A stretch of 64,000 nucleotides of DNA from Stropharia rugosoannulata. Taxonomy: Eukaryota; Basidiomycota; Agaricomycetes; Agaricales; Strophariaceae. The DNA lies in contig JANCIK010000002.1 in NCBI GenBank assembly GCA_028532985.1, positions 434,001 through 498,000 of the forward strand, in the 5' to 3' direction. The notes below the pieces were generated by a model, which was given only the letters and a program-made list of their open reading frames with translations, had not been told where the DNA came from and did no database searches. Position numbers and translations under genes: made by a program. Positions 1 through 12,500 of this stretch are shown here, piece by piece (the first letter of the stretch is position 1; each line of letters opens with the position of its first letter).

Positions 1-3000
1 GGGGAGCCGGGCTAGACCCTCAAGCTTCAAGGCCTATTCGCCCAAGAAAGCAGAAGAAAGGAAAAAAGCGTGCGCTCTGCGCAGCGGCGACTAAGTGGCG
101 TATCATCATGCCTTGGTGCCTCTGCGCTAGCCCCCACGCAGCTCCAGGGCCCGAGATTGTGCTGGCAAAGGTTATCGGACGGCCCGTGCGAGTCGTGCAG
201 CTAATTCGACAGCATGATCGGAGCCCTCTTCAATGGGTGGCGTGCGTTTCTGCTCGTCCGGGTACAGGCAGTCACTTAAGGAAAAAGCATCTACCGTCTG
301 GGAACACCTGCATGCATCTTCATCGCGCGGATTGTATTGGCGTGTCCGTGTTGTATGCGACTGTCTGAGGCGATGACGTCCCGCGGCGCGGCGCCGCCGC
401 CTGCGGCCGGTCAACTTGACTTGACGCATTATTATCGCTCAAGCTGAAGCATGGACATATGTGCCGCGCCGTCTCAAGATCCGGAGGCTCGTGCAGCGTC
501 CCATATAGGTATTCCAAGCTCCAACAGGCGAAACGCACACAAAGGGAACAACTTCAATTGTGCCCCAGAAGCATAGATTGACCTGCGAGCGACATCTGGG
601 TCCGCATCGCCCACGCCCACGCCCACGCCAACCCCCATTGTGCTGAGGAAGGAAGGAATAGGACGAGTCAGAAACAGCGGCGCCACGCAGAGGCTGTACG
701 CATTATACTCTAAAACGCTCGTCGTCTGCATCTAACATGTAAAACACCGTGCCGCGCTAGCGCCTATTCATACTGCTCTTTACGCCCCTCCCTTCTGCGT
801 AAGTAACAGAGTAAGTAATAGACTGTAATAGAGTATACGTATATGAAATTAAGCATCGACATCGCCATCGACGCTCATTACGCCCCCAGCTCGCCGGCCG
901 GGCCAATCCCCCACTCCTGCTTCTCTGTACGTCTACGTTGAACACCGATCAGTTCTCCAGCGCCAGCGGTTACATGCGTCGACATCTACATTTAAGTTTA
1001 CTACTTTCTATGCACTTATAGCCCAATAAATGGGTTGATTGCTTTGCTAATAAAGCTAAAACCTGCCTGCCGGCGCGCGTATGTACGTCTGGTGCGTTCT
1101 TCGCAGCTGATCCTGACTCGACATTGGACCCCCACCGCACGCAGCATGACTCAACCCACCCGCACTGGGACGCTAAGGAGAAGTTTATTGGGTTTTGGAA
1201 GTCGAAGGATCCGAGGGAACGAGTGCTTGAGTGAAAATTCCCCGGATGGCTACAGTCGAAGCTCGCTGGACTTGTGCTATAAATAGCACTGGCGTTCTGC
1301 CACGGAAGGAAGGAAGATTGCGAGGCTGCAGGCTTATTACTGTGCTTCAATACGTACTATCAGGGAGCTGGGAGCGGAAGGAAGCTATGCGCAGTCCGGT
1401 GTGCCGGGAACCTGTGCCCGCGCTCTCGTCGCGAAGCACCAGGCATAATTCAATTCGAGAAAGAAGGATGTTCCTCACATTACGCAGCGGTACCTACTAG
1501 GCACTGCCTGGGATTCCGCGAGGATGTCGCACTTAGGAAATCTGGGAAGCAAGAAGCAGGTAGGTGAATTACTAAATAAACAGCGCGAATCGTCCGCCGA
1601 GTCGCCTCTTGAGCTAGTTCAAGTGCGCGACGATGGACGCCGGGTGGCGCACGGCGACTTAACCGTCTGTACGTTCGCCCACGCTCAGATTAGCTCTGCG
1701 TCAAGCTTGAGCCAGCGTGCCTGCCGGCCTGTTGGCGCCAGCCAGATGGGTGGTGAATGCCGCTTTGTTCTTGCGTACGTAGTATCAGAAGAGCTCTAGC
1801 CCGTCCAAATGTATTCTTTTATCTACGTAGATAGCAAGTATATATATGCAATGCATGATTCTGTCTCTGATATGTGAATTGATATGCTTTGCGCCTGTTC
1901 ACCTCGGGCTCAGTCGCCTGTATGAGGTTATATGTAACTGGAGTCAATTTTACAAATGGTCAAATTACGATGGATGTTCACAGCGAGCTCAAACGAGACG
2001 ACGGTGCTCACCAAAATTGGAAATATACATACCGCTACGTACATACGCACGAAACGCACGCGCGTAACACGCACAAAAGCGAAAATCCAATGCTCTGAAT
2101 CCGGGAGGACGCAGTCTCCGGGACAGGGCGCAGGGCAGGGCAGAGGGTGCGAGCAGGCTGGGTGGAAAATCAATTACCCAGAAGATCCACATTCCGGAGC
2201 AGTGATCCTCGCTCGCCTTTAGAGCCTTGCGTTCAAGTTGGTGGCACTGCGCCATCGTCGCAGATGAGCCCGCGGCCAGGCGCGGGAACAGGCTGGCGCA
2301 CTTAGGTAAGCCCGGCCAGAGCCGCACGCGAACTTGGTGCGCACCAGAGAGAGCGTACTTAAGTACTTATTTGTGTGCGTGGGTGGGTGGGTGCCCTGAC
2401 CCACCTTTGCCGTTGTGTGTGCAGGCCCACTACATAGGTGTCCGTCCACAATGACCTTATCTTGTTAGAAATCATGGGAGAGATAGAGGCGCGTGCCGAG
2501 TGGAATTCAGCCCACCCGTAATGCTAGGTTACAAGCGACAGCCGCCGCCGTCCTACAATATCCAAATGACGCCCTCGGGTGGCCTGTACCCAATCGCTGA
2601 ATACCTGACCCTTCCGCCTACCCATTTAACCACCCACCCAGCGGCATCGAACAACAACGCAAGTCCAAAAAAAAAACATAACCGCACTTCGCAGATAACG
2701 CAGTACTACTGTTCATTTCCAGTCCCTGTCCAGAAATGGCGCAATCGCATTGCGTTCTAGCATTATGTATATTATTACATACATATGCCTTGTCGTTACC
2801 ACAAACGTAGTGCACAAATAGCGTTCGCACACACCGGCGATAACCCCACAGCGACTATGCACAGTCGCGCAAGGTGCCAAGCGCGTTATTAGCGGGCCCT
2901 CCGGCGGGACGCACGCGCCGGGGTGGTGTGTGGTAACGCTGTATGTAGCATGCACGACCTAGGCCAACCTAGCTATCTTGTGTGCGGGTGCTTAAAAACA

Positions 3001-5237
3001 TATAGTAAGTATGTGGATGATCTGCGCATGTACTTATTGATCGTGCCCCACACAGAGAAGTACAATGCCCCGGCCGAGAAAATTAATCCCATCGGGCATT
3101 TTATTCTATTGCTATATACAATACGGCCCGGGTGCAATAGCACACACACAAACATACACAGATGGAATCCGGAGGCCAGTTCCTCCCATATCTGCGTGCA
3201 TTAGGGTATCGTAGGTTCTAGTTCCGTAACATAAACACCATAACGAACAAAGTGTCCTAGGATCTGCCAAGTACCAGTATTAGCCAGACGCGTCGATCAA
3301 TCCTCCGTTAAATTTCGCGAAGGGGTTTCACGAGACGGGAGCGGAACGAGGAGTGTATGTACGCAAGAACGCAAAATGCGTTATTACTACATATGTAGAG
3401 TATAATATTTGTATATATACCCATTTTTGGCATCCCGACGCCAAGCGCTTACGCTACGCTAGCTTATGTGTTTCTGTGTCGAAGTCGAATGTATTACTGC
3501 CTTATGTTACACATCGAACTTTGTCTGGTAGTACATAAGTACATACTATATTTCTTCACGCTTACACCCTGATATTACGCTGCGCACCGCCGCATCGCAT
3601 TCCCGACGTCGCGCGTTCCGGAAGGTATGACGGTACGGTACGACCTCGCCGGAAAATATTCAGTATAATGTAGATAGGTCGTTAGTCACCTCGCACATAG
3701 CACAAAATAATCAAAGTAATACCAAACCAAGTCTGACCGATTTGTCCTCTAGATTACCATTACCACCCAAAGTCGTTCATTCATATGTATATGTAGTCGT
3801 GAACTAGTGCTCACACGTCTGCGCTTAACTCCTCGATAGAGTATACAACCACTGGGAAAACAATCAATCAAACACAGAAACACTCAGACACACAAAATAA
3901 CCGCAAACGCAATATCTCCGCAAAATCATACCATACCACGTCGTACACCCCACTACCATGCATCAATATTAATGCCCTATGCCTGATGCCCGATGCCATG
4001 CCCGAAGTACTCCACATCCAGTATTCATCGACCACACACAACACGGAGTCTTTATACCCGGAGCGTTTGGCACCCTCGGCGATCCGGAATGTGATGTACT
4101 GAATTGGCCTGTGTATATGGCAATGGTACTCTACATATACGTGATTTTCTGGTGGGATTAGAGGTTATAAACGGGAACTTGCACGGGCTCAGGCTCAGGC
4201 TCGGGGATCCCATTCAAGGCCTAGAACCCCGAGGCACCGACCGCCCGACCACCATTGATATTGACACTCATTCAATACATACAGTAGTTATATAGTCGAT
4301 ACATTATGTCCTGAACTCGCCCGGAAAAGGATGTCTCGGAGTCGAAGGGATCAAAGGCTGCTGCAGCTTGAAGCTGAATAATATTCGCCGCTCAAGCTCG
4401 CCAAGTTCCCTTATTAAATATTAATATGAGTTATTATTAACCACTCACTGTCTAACTCAAGCCTAACGAGTTATAAGTTATAGAGTAGCTGCTGCCGCAC
4501 GGCACGCGGGAGACGCCGAGGGGCAAAGCGGTGGCATCAGCGACTATTGTGCGAGCCGGCTTCGGCTTCGGAGGGTGCCGCGTATTTACTAGTACTTACT
4601 AATACTACTAGTGAGTATGTATGTAAGGACGTGACGCTTTGGCCTAGGGCTGTAGGTGTAGAGTCAAGTACCAAGTACTGGAGGTCAACTAACGACATTC
4701 GTACAGGCGCATGCATGGCGCATATCTATCTGATATTTTCGAGCTACAAGTACTACTGTAGTGAGCAGCACGCGGACCTTTGGTTCTTAGTACTAGTCCT
4801 GGATTTACTTCAACAAAGAAATCTCTCCTTGCATGACCACTCAGCTCATTAACTCGATTCTTGTTTTTACTTTCACATTTCATTCCACTTCACTTCACTT
4901 CCAATCATTTACTTCATCTCATTCCATTCACTTCCAATTATTATTGCTACCAAGCGCCAAATATCAAATACCAAGACAGCACGACCAAGACAGCACGACC
5001 AAGAAACGAAAACACTAACACTAACACACTAACACTATAGCAAAAGCAAACCCTATCGATACATCCACACCGCACCGCCTCAAGGCGGGCGGGGTTCAAG
5101 AAAACAAAACAAATGGATAAAACACAACATAGCATAGCACAGCGAGTGGAGCGAGGAGAGGAGAGCAGCTAGAGAGTAGCGCGGAGAGGAGAGAGCAGCG
5201 AGGAGAAAGACAACCGAGCGGAGTGCAGACAACGAAA
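1..5237. other. Gene-poor left end, no supportable gene
   Basis: No frame on either strand gives a recognisable domain, and the open frames are short and mutually overlapping. Short CCCACG repeats lie around 609-630. AG-rich and CT-rich tracts at about 4850-5240 lie beyond the 3' end of the zinc-finger gene. Nothing else can be supported. Confidence 0.5.
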
Positions 5238-7444
5238 CTACCACCCCCTCCCAGCACCCGCACCAGAAACAGTCGCAGGCCGTAAAACAGTCGACACGCC
5301 CCGCGCGAGTGCGCCCCGGGCGTGTGCGGTCGAGGGCGCGTAGCGCGGTGTCGGTGTCTCCTTGATTGAGGAGTGGGAGTTGGGCGTGCGGTGCGAAGGA
5401 GGTGAGTGATGTGAAGGAGGCGAGTGCGCAGACGAGTGCGAGGGAGGTGAGTGGTGCGAGGGAGGCGAGTATGAATAACGCTGCACCGAAGCACGCGCCG
5501 GCTCAGGCGATACAGAAGGACACGGGCTCCCCGCCCCGCTCGCACCTGAAGGTTCGGGTGTCGGAGGGGCTTGTGGTCTCCTTGTCCTCTCTTCTCTCAT
5601 TATTTTATCCCTCGCTTCCTTGCCCTCCTTTGCCATTGCATCCTTCGCCCGATGGACCTCACTCGCCCGCATCTCGCTCACGCTCGCCCCGCTCGCGCGG
5701 AGCTCACACCGTCCCGTACCAAACCTCTCCCTATAAGCTCTCCTTGCACGCGCGTAGTAAGCTGTCTTCCTCCTCTTCCCTCCTCCTCCTTGCTCATCGT
5801 CTTCACTATCGCTCTCACTATCGCTCTCACTATCGCTCTCACTCTCACTCTCAGACGCCATATGCACGTCTCTTTCCCTCTCGCGAAGGTCTCGTCTCGT
5901 GCTGCGCTGATCGCCATCGCCATCCACATCACCATCGACGTCCATATCATCCTCGTCCGACGTGCCTGACGCGGACCGTGAAGAACCCGACGCGGAGTGC
6001 GGAGAGTGGGACGAGCGCGCGTGCAGGGAATAAGTCGATGCGGGTGGAGAGGGCATCATGTGTGGCGCGCTGCGGGGGTAGATTGCGTGTGTTTGAGCGT
6101 GGGCGTGGGCTTGAGCGTGGGCTTGAGCATGGGCGTGGTGCGCTTGTTGTACCGAGTGCGGTGGAGGTGGATGGGCGTGGTGCGGCGCCTGATGCGCAGG
6201 GTGCGGTGGGTATGCAGATGGAGGGTATGCGGATGGAGGATAATGCGATTGGGACTGGGGCGCATCATGCGAGCGCCGGCGCTTATTTGAGCCCTGCGTC
6301 GTCTCGGCTTCAGCGCGCTGGTGTGCGTGCGCCGCGTTTACGCTTGGGTGGTGTGCGTGCGGGTGGTGTGCGTGCGGGTGCGGGTGGTGGGGCGCGTGAG
6401 CGTATTGCGGTGCATGCGGGTGCGGGTGTTGGTGCGGGTGTGGGTGTGGGGCGTAGTGCGCTGGGTGTTGTATCGGGTGGTGCATTGGGTGGGGATGGGG
6501 CGAATGCGCGAATGCGGGTCCTGGGTGTGGAGGGTGTTGCGGGTGTTGAGGGTGTGGAGGGTGTGGAGGGTGCATCGCCGACGAAGGATGCATCGCCGAC
6601 GAAGGATGCAACGACGAAGAAGAAGGAAACGGCGGAGGCGGCGCGGCGGTATGGTTCCTGTAATGCCTGCGCATGTTCGAGTTGACGTTGAATTCGCGGC
6701 CGCAGTTCGGCCATGGGCAGCGGAATGCTGTGTGGGGTTGGGTTGGGTTAGCGTTGGTATTTTGTGGATGAGAGGAGAGGAGAGAGAGGAGGGAGGAAAA
6801 GAGGAGGAGGAAGAGGGGGAAAAGGAAGAGGAGGGAGGAAACGGGAGGGAGGAAAGGAGGGAGGGAGGAGGATGAGGGGAAGAGGGGGAGGATGGAAAGG
6901 AAAAGAAAAGAAAGGAAAGAGGAAAAGCAAAAAAGAAAGGAGACTCACGCGTCGCGCCCGTATGCGTATTGACATGTATACGAAGGCTGCTCGGGCGGTT
7001 GAACCGCTTCCCGCACGTCGGGCAAACATGCTTCTTCCCCGTCGGCGCCGCCCCGCTCGCCGCGTCGTCCCCGTGATCGCCCTCGTCCCCGTGCTCGTTT
7101 TCGTGGTCTTGGTCATGGTCACCGTCGTCGTGCTCGTCAGTGAGGTGCGGGTGCTGCATCGCCGGGCTTAGATGGGAGTGTGGGTGCAAGTGCTTGGCGC
7201 CGGTGGGGTAGGCGGCGCGGGGGTAGGAGGCGGAGGCGGAGGCGGCGGACGAGCCGGGTGTGGATGGCGCGGAGGACGAGCTGGCGGAGGAGGACGACGG
7301 GGTGGCGGACGGTGCGCGCAGCCTAGGCGGAGCCTGGGTCTGGTGATGATGAAGATGAGCGTGTGGGCGGAGTGGGGGGAGGAGGTGGTCAGGGAACATC
7401 TCATGTATGCTGGGGAGGGTAGTAGTAGTAGTAGTAGTAGCCAT
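5238..7444 (-). CDS. C2H2 zinc-finger protein, two tandem fingers, low-complexity flanks
   Basis: Probable nuclear DNA-binding regulator. The model has two exons (7444..6949 and 6727..5238) joined across a 221-nt pyrimidine-rich intron that splits the linker between the fingers, giving 661 aa. The N-terminus has a poly-Thr run followed by LPSIHEMFPDHLL, a motif I recall at the start of related basidiomycete zinc-finger proteins. Finger 1 has C141, C144, H157 and H161. Finger 2 has C169, C174, H187 and H191, with the linker HTGATPF between them. The rest is disordered: His/Pro-rich and Ala/His-rich runs, then a Ser/Glu/Asp tract encoded by a tandem repeat near 5806-5850, a basic segment (GGGKRRKTAYYARARRAYRERF) and a C-terminal Ser/Pro/His repeat region. 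A TATA-like stretch lies about 50 nt upstream (7492-7504). Its target genes are unknown. The exact C-terminus is less certain because the low-complexity end could hide an intron. Confidence 0.82.
5806..5850. repeat. 12-bp tandem repeat inside the zinc-finger exon
   Basis: About three and a half copies of TATCGCTCTCAC (plus strand). On the coding minus strand they specify the alternating Ser/Glu/Ser/Asp tract of the C2H2 protein. Length variation between strains would change the acidic tract in steps of four residues. Confidence 0.7.
7420..7441. repeat. (AGT)n trinucleotide repeat encoding poly-Thr
   Basis: A run of about seven AGT units directly at the start of the zinc-finger gene. It reads as ACT codons on the minus strand and gives the N-terminal threonine run. 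Confidence 0.75.
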
Positions 7445-8876
7445 GCTTAGTGGGTTGGGTATGGAGGGGAAAGGGCCAGGGAGCGGAAAGCGCTTATTAT
7501 ATACATATCACACAAACAAATCTGCGCGCTTGCTTTCTCTCTTACCTACCACCTACCTGTCCTGCCCTGCACTGTCCACCGAGGATTTAACCCATCCCGA
7601 TTCATATTCAGATCCCACGCGCGGATTATCAACTACGGGATTGGCGGCAGTGGGTATCCGAGGGAACCCCAGGCAACCCCCTTCACACCCCGCGGTGCAA
7701 CCCGATCGCATCGCCAGATCCGCATCGGGCGCGTGCGCTATGAATACATGAATACTTACCGCCCTGATGTGATGACGGACGCACGGACGCCTATATCGGG
7801 CTGCGGGCGTGTTTGGAGAGCTCAGAGCGTTGGTGGATGGACGCTGGACACGCCCCTCCCGTTGAGATGAGCTGCTGTTGAGATGAGCTGGGTGGGTGGG
7901 TCGGGTTGTTCGTTACAAATTGTAGCTCAGCGGCCGGTGATTATTTTAATCTGCATCTGCACGCGCACCCACACCGGCAACCAATTACAATCACTCTTAC
8001 TTACCCCCCTCGTCCGACGCCGTCTACCTCCCCAGCCGCTCCGAGCTCAAAGGACCCAAGCGCTCTACTAACACGCCGTATTCCACCACGCCGTATTCCA
8101 CCACGTCATATCCCCCACCCGGTAATTACACTGTTACACAGCGCGGCCCTCTCCGGTAAAAAGTATTACATAGCGCATCTCCTGACGACGCGCTGTACAT
8201 TACAATTACAATATACCCACGCTATGCTACGCTATTACCATCCACGCTATTACCATCCACGCTATGCTACCACCCATGCTACACGACCATCCGAGTCCAC
8301 GCTAACCCATTCCGGATCCACGCACGCTACACTACCATCCGTTACTGCACTGCACTGCACTGCACATCCCTCACACCTCTATCCCAACCGCCCTCGCACA
8401 CTTGTAACCTATCCTATCAATAATTTACCCGATCGCACAGCACGTGTGCAGATTGCGCCTGCGCTTCAGCGGTGTTCGGTCGGTGTCATTGAGTATAGAG
8501 GCTATCACTGAGTATAGAGCAGATTACGCAGGCCGGGTGGGCGTGCCTGCGTGTGCGCTACCAGACTCGGAGTTGATCCGTTTGTATAGTTAGGTGATAA
8601 ATACTCTTTGTCTTACTTTGAAAATAGCCTTTCACCTGCTTAGAAAATTCTCTTTTTCTTAGAAAAACTCCCCCTCTCCAACAAAATTCTACACCGACCG
8701 ACCTAGCACAAACAAACAAACCGATCAACCAACCCACACAGCACCCGCCTTCAACCACGGACCACGCCCACCACCTTCGCCTACACACACCAAACGAAAT
8801 TAAACACCGGTGCGTTCTTCTTTAATCCTTCTTCTCTGATGCCCTGGTAATGGCTTGTATAATACCCGCTTCCAGT

Positions 8877-8908
8877 ATCTACCTATCTACCTATCTACCT
8901 ATCTACCC
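8877..8908. repeat. (TATCTACC)n tandem repeat
   Basis: Four near-perfect copies of an 8-bp unit, followed by TATCTACCCAG. Confidence 0.8.
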
Positions 8909-9159
8909 AGTTATGTTCCGTCCGGGACTCCGGGTGGTACGGTACGCTTCGCGTGTACTCTACATACCAATAGTACTAGGGCAGCCCACGACTCGGCCTC
9001 GGCCTCGACCTCGGCGCGGAGCCTTGTTAATCTTCTAGACTTTGTTGTTCACACTCAACAAACTTTCAGAACCAGCCAGTCGATAGATTCGTCACGACAG
9101 CCAGTCAATAGGTTCGTACAGCCAATCCGAAATAAATAAATACGTCGACCATTGTCACT

Positions 9160-9198
9160 GTCAGTAAGTCAGTAAGTCAGTAAGTCAGTCAGTCAGTC
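9160..9198. repeat. GTCAGTAA / GTCA tandem repeat
   Basis: Tandem GTCAGTAA units that shorten to GTCA units at the right end. Confidence 0.75.
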
Positions 9199-9245
9199 CG
9201 ATGTAATAACGCAGAACGCCGGTCCTAAATTATAGACTGAAGCCG

Positions 9246-9269
9246 GTGCAGTGCAGTGCAGTGCAGTGC
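9246..9269. repeat. (GTGCA)n microsatellite
   Basis: About five copies of GTGCA in a row. A related TGCAC run lies at about 8344-8365. Confidence 0.75.
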
Positions 9270-9484
9270 TCCTTCGTACCCTCGTACACACGGGATAGAA
9301 CGAATACGATATAATTTAAAAAAGAAGCCAAAGACGTCTACCTACCAAATCAGGCACTAATATTATGTTATACACATAAGAAATTAGAATCGCGTGTGTA
9401 TGTATAGCCTATGTACTCTACGGCGTACGCGCTATTTATAACAAAAGATACTCAGGAGGCGTAGATGGTTTGGCTTGGATATGT

Positions 9485-9509
9485 AGATGGATGGATGGAT
9501 GGATGGATG
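9485..9509. repeat. (ATGG)n microsatellite
   Basis: Six consecutive ATGG units. Confidence 0.8.
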
Positions 9510-12500
9510 CAAGATAGATGACCCGCATGGGTAACGCATGGGCGTGCGAGTTGGGGCGAGTTGGGGCGAGCTGGGGCGGCCCTGAGCATAGCGGTGGTGG
9601 GTGGTGGCCCTGAGCCTGGACGGTAATGGTATGTAGACAGTCTTGTATATGTTAGATGATATTTATTAAACGGTATGATTAAACGGTATGTTTTAGATGT
9701 ATGTACTAAATAGTATGTATAAATGGGTATGTAAGAGTCTCGACGTATCATCTATGTGCATAGCAGTAGTCATGCAGGATGGGAGGATGGGGGGATAATT
9801 AGATGTAGCAGCCAAATAGGATCATGTAGCAGTCATACACATACACATACAATCAACAAGCGACAAGCGCTGCCGCTTGCGGGGAAAGAGCGGCAAGACG
9901 AGGCGCAGCGCGGCGCGCCCGAGATGCCCGGGGCGTTCTGCTTCACCGAGAAAGGGGAGGGTTTTCTACATAGAAGATGAAGTGTATAGGAGATGAAGAC
10001 GTATCATGCAGAGCTTTAGATCTGTATAGCATTATCACGTATCACTAAATTACTGTGCTGCTTACGCTATCATGGATGTACTCTACGTAGATAGATATCC
10101 ACGAACGCCGCCAGTGATATATACGAAGATCTGAGTGCAGCCTGGGTATACGCGCAGGCCGGCGCAGGCAGTACTCAGGTACTCAGCACTCACGTAAGTA
10201 CAAAGTACCCAATCCCAATCTCAAGGATGAATGAAACTCGAGAGATCAACTTTCTAAAACATAAAGAAAAGACAGATAATAATTTCCACTCCTTTATCCA
10301 CGCGAGCAATATCCTATTCCGCTCCCCGCTCCCCGCGTATTACAAGGGTCATCCGCCCCAGTACCGTCTTATAACCTATCCCACCAATCAGAAATGAGAA
10401 ATTATCGTTCTCGTTCGATTCAACACGCCCTGGACTATGGACGTCGATCGGCGATCGCGCGTCCCCGTCCATGGCACGAAGTTCTCGCTACCGATGGATG
10501 CAGTGCAAGAGAATATAACGCACCGTTTGCATATTGCTATACTACAAAATCTCATTCATACTCACATTCCTTCCTGACGTACAGCGTACGGCGTACCCGC
10601 GCCGTCTATGTTCTCTCTGAATCATTATCCCAGGATGCAGTGACAAAGCTGTAAACATTCTAAATAAACCATTGTATTACCGGTGCAGTACATTACAGTG
10701 CATCGGGACACGAGCGGTTATGTGGTATGTAGAGATCCCAGAGCTTAAAATTTAGTCTGTATATGTATATGTATATGGGTACGGCAGGGTGACGGACTTT
10801 CAGAGCGGCACTGTCCTATATTATATTGATGACTTTGAGCTTTACCGTACCGTACATTTCAAATGGTTCGTCCGTCCCCTGTCCCTCCAATTTTTTCTCG
10901 ATTTTCCCGATTTTCTGAGAATTAAATGGTACGGTATTTTTAGAGTCTGCACACAAACCCGGATGAACCCCGCCGATGGGAGACGCAAATCGCATTAGCA
11001 CTAGTGGGCGGTCAAGGTCAGGGTGAGGGCAAGACTGGGCAAGGGCAGCTGTGACATACGAACACAACCGTACTTACTCACAGATTAAAGAAAGACGCTA
11101 GGTCCGAGCCGTATCGTATTCTACAGCCTTCCACAGCGTTCTGCCGCTCTATTAAGTACGCCTCCGCATCCGCTATAGATAGCGCGCGTGCCACCGCACC
11201 GTACCGAGGCCGCGTAGAGCGCACCGTCATGTTCTAAGTACACGGTGACAGGCGTACGCGGTACGCCAGGAAGGAAGGTGCAGTCCGGATTCGCTGTGCT
11301 AATACAGTCTGAGAGGCGAGGCTATTAGGTCTGCCACGCCAAATATACCCCCGTGGATCTGCGCCCTACGCGCCGCGGCGCAGTGCGGTACGGCACGTTA
11401 TCCGATGTATTTGTACGGTATACCGAGGTTCAGAGCGTGTACTTACTATGTATGGATGGGTGTATTGATACAGTCTCCGAGCCGACGGTAGCAGGTGCTC
11501 CCCCTGGGAGTGCTCTGCGTGTGTTTAGAAGTATGTAGATAGACAGTCTGTGCTCGTGCCGCCTGCTCCGGGTAAGCACGCGCATCAGATGACAGCGACT
11601 TTCGCTGCCAGGGCTGGGCATACGCTGAGCACTGAGCACGACACGAATAGAACGAACGAATGAATGAGAGCATAGGAAGCGCTTCGCCAGTAAGAACTTG
11701 ATTTGGAGGCGATTGGCGATCTGGCTTCGAATCCACAGGTGGAAACAGAGTGCGGAGTGTGCCAGGCCAAGTGCCACGGACACCGGCGGGATCGATGGAT
11801 CATGGCACCCAGGTCGTCCAGCTGTCTAATGTATACTTAACTCTATTAACCGTAGCCGTGCCGCCGGCCCATTATGCAGCCATGCCTACTGCTGCTGTGA
11901 TAGCCAGGTCTGGCTACTCTGGTGGCACATACATAGTCAGGTTTAAGCGGGCCAGTCAATGCCCGTGTACCTTTACGGCGTAACGACGCGGAACTGCGAC
12001 ATCCTAAGCCCTGAATAGGCATGTCCGCGCATGATCGTCGTCTGTCTGTAAACTAAACTGCCTGTCGGCCGGTCGGGCATTGGACGTGATGATGATGGAG
12101 GCATGAGGCATGAGACTTGAGCGCTTGAGTGTTTGAGCACTCGATACCGCCGGCGTACCTGTGATTACTTGCTCTCCTGTCTGGGCCGAGGGAAGGTTTG
12201 TGTAACTTGTAAGTGCAGGGGGGTATGCGCGGGGTATTCAAGATAACTACTGTACATTATTCTACCGCGGCGGTGTGCGGCGGGTACACGAGAGCGGCTG
12301 AGTATAGGAAGTGGTATTTAGTATATATTCAATGGTACTGTATGTACATACCACCTGATGCCCGCACATTTGCCGCTCAGGCAAATCAGCCCCAAATCAC
12401 GCACTAGGTCCTCGAAGGCGGATAGGTAACAAAACCCACTACTTACGATCTTGACAACTCGACTGCGCTCTCATGCGCTAGAGCCTGCCTAGCATAGCCG

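Noticed and set aside
5366..6685. 439-codon plus-strand frame opposite the zinc-finger gene
   Set aside because: It is a shadow of the repeat-rich coding strand. It has no domain, and the opposite strand has canonical zinc fingers and a consistent intron.
10789..10998. YYIDDF sequence resembling the reverse transcriptase YxDD box
   Set aside because: None of the surrounding reverse transcriptase motifs are present, and the frame is only 69 codons.
11690..11712. B-box-like GGCTTCGAATCC
   Set aside because: The flanking bases do not form a T stem, and no acceptor or anticodon arm can be folded.
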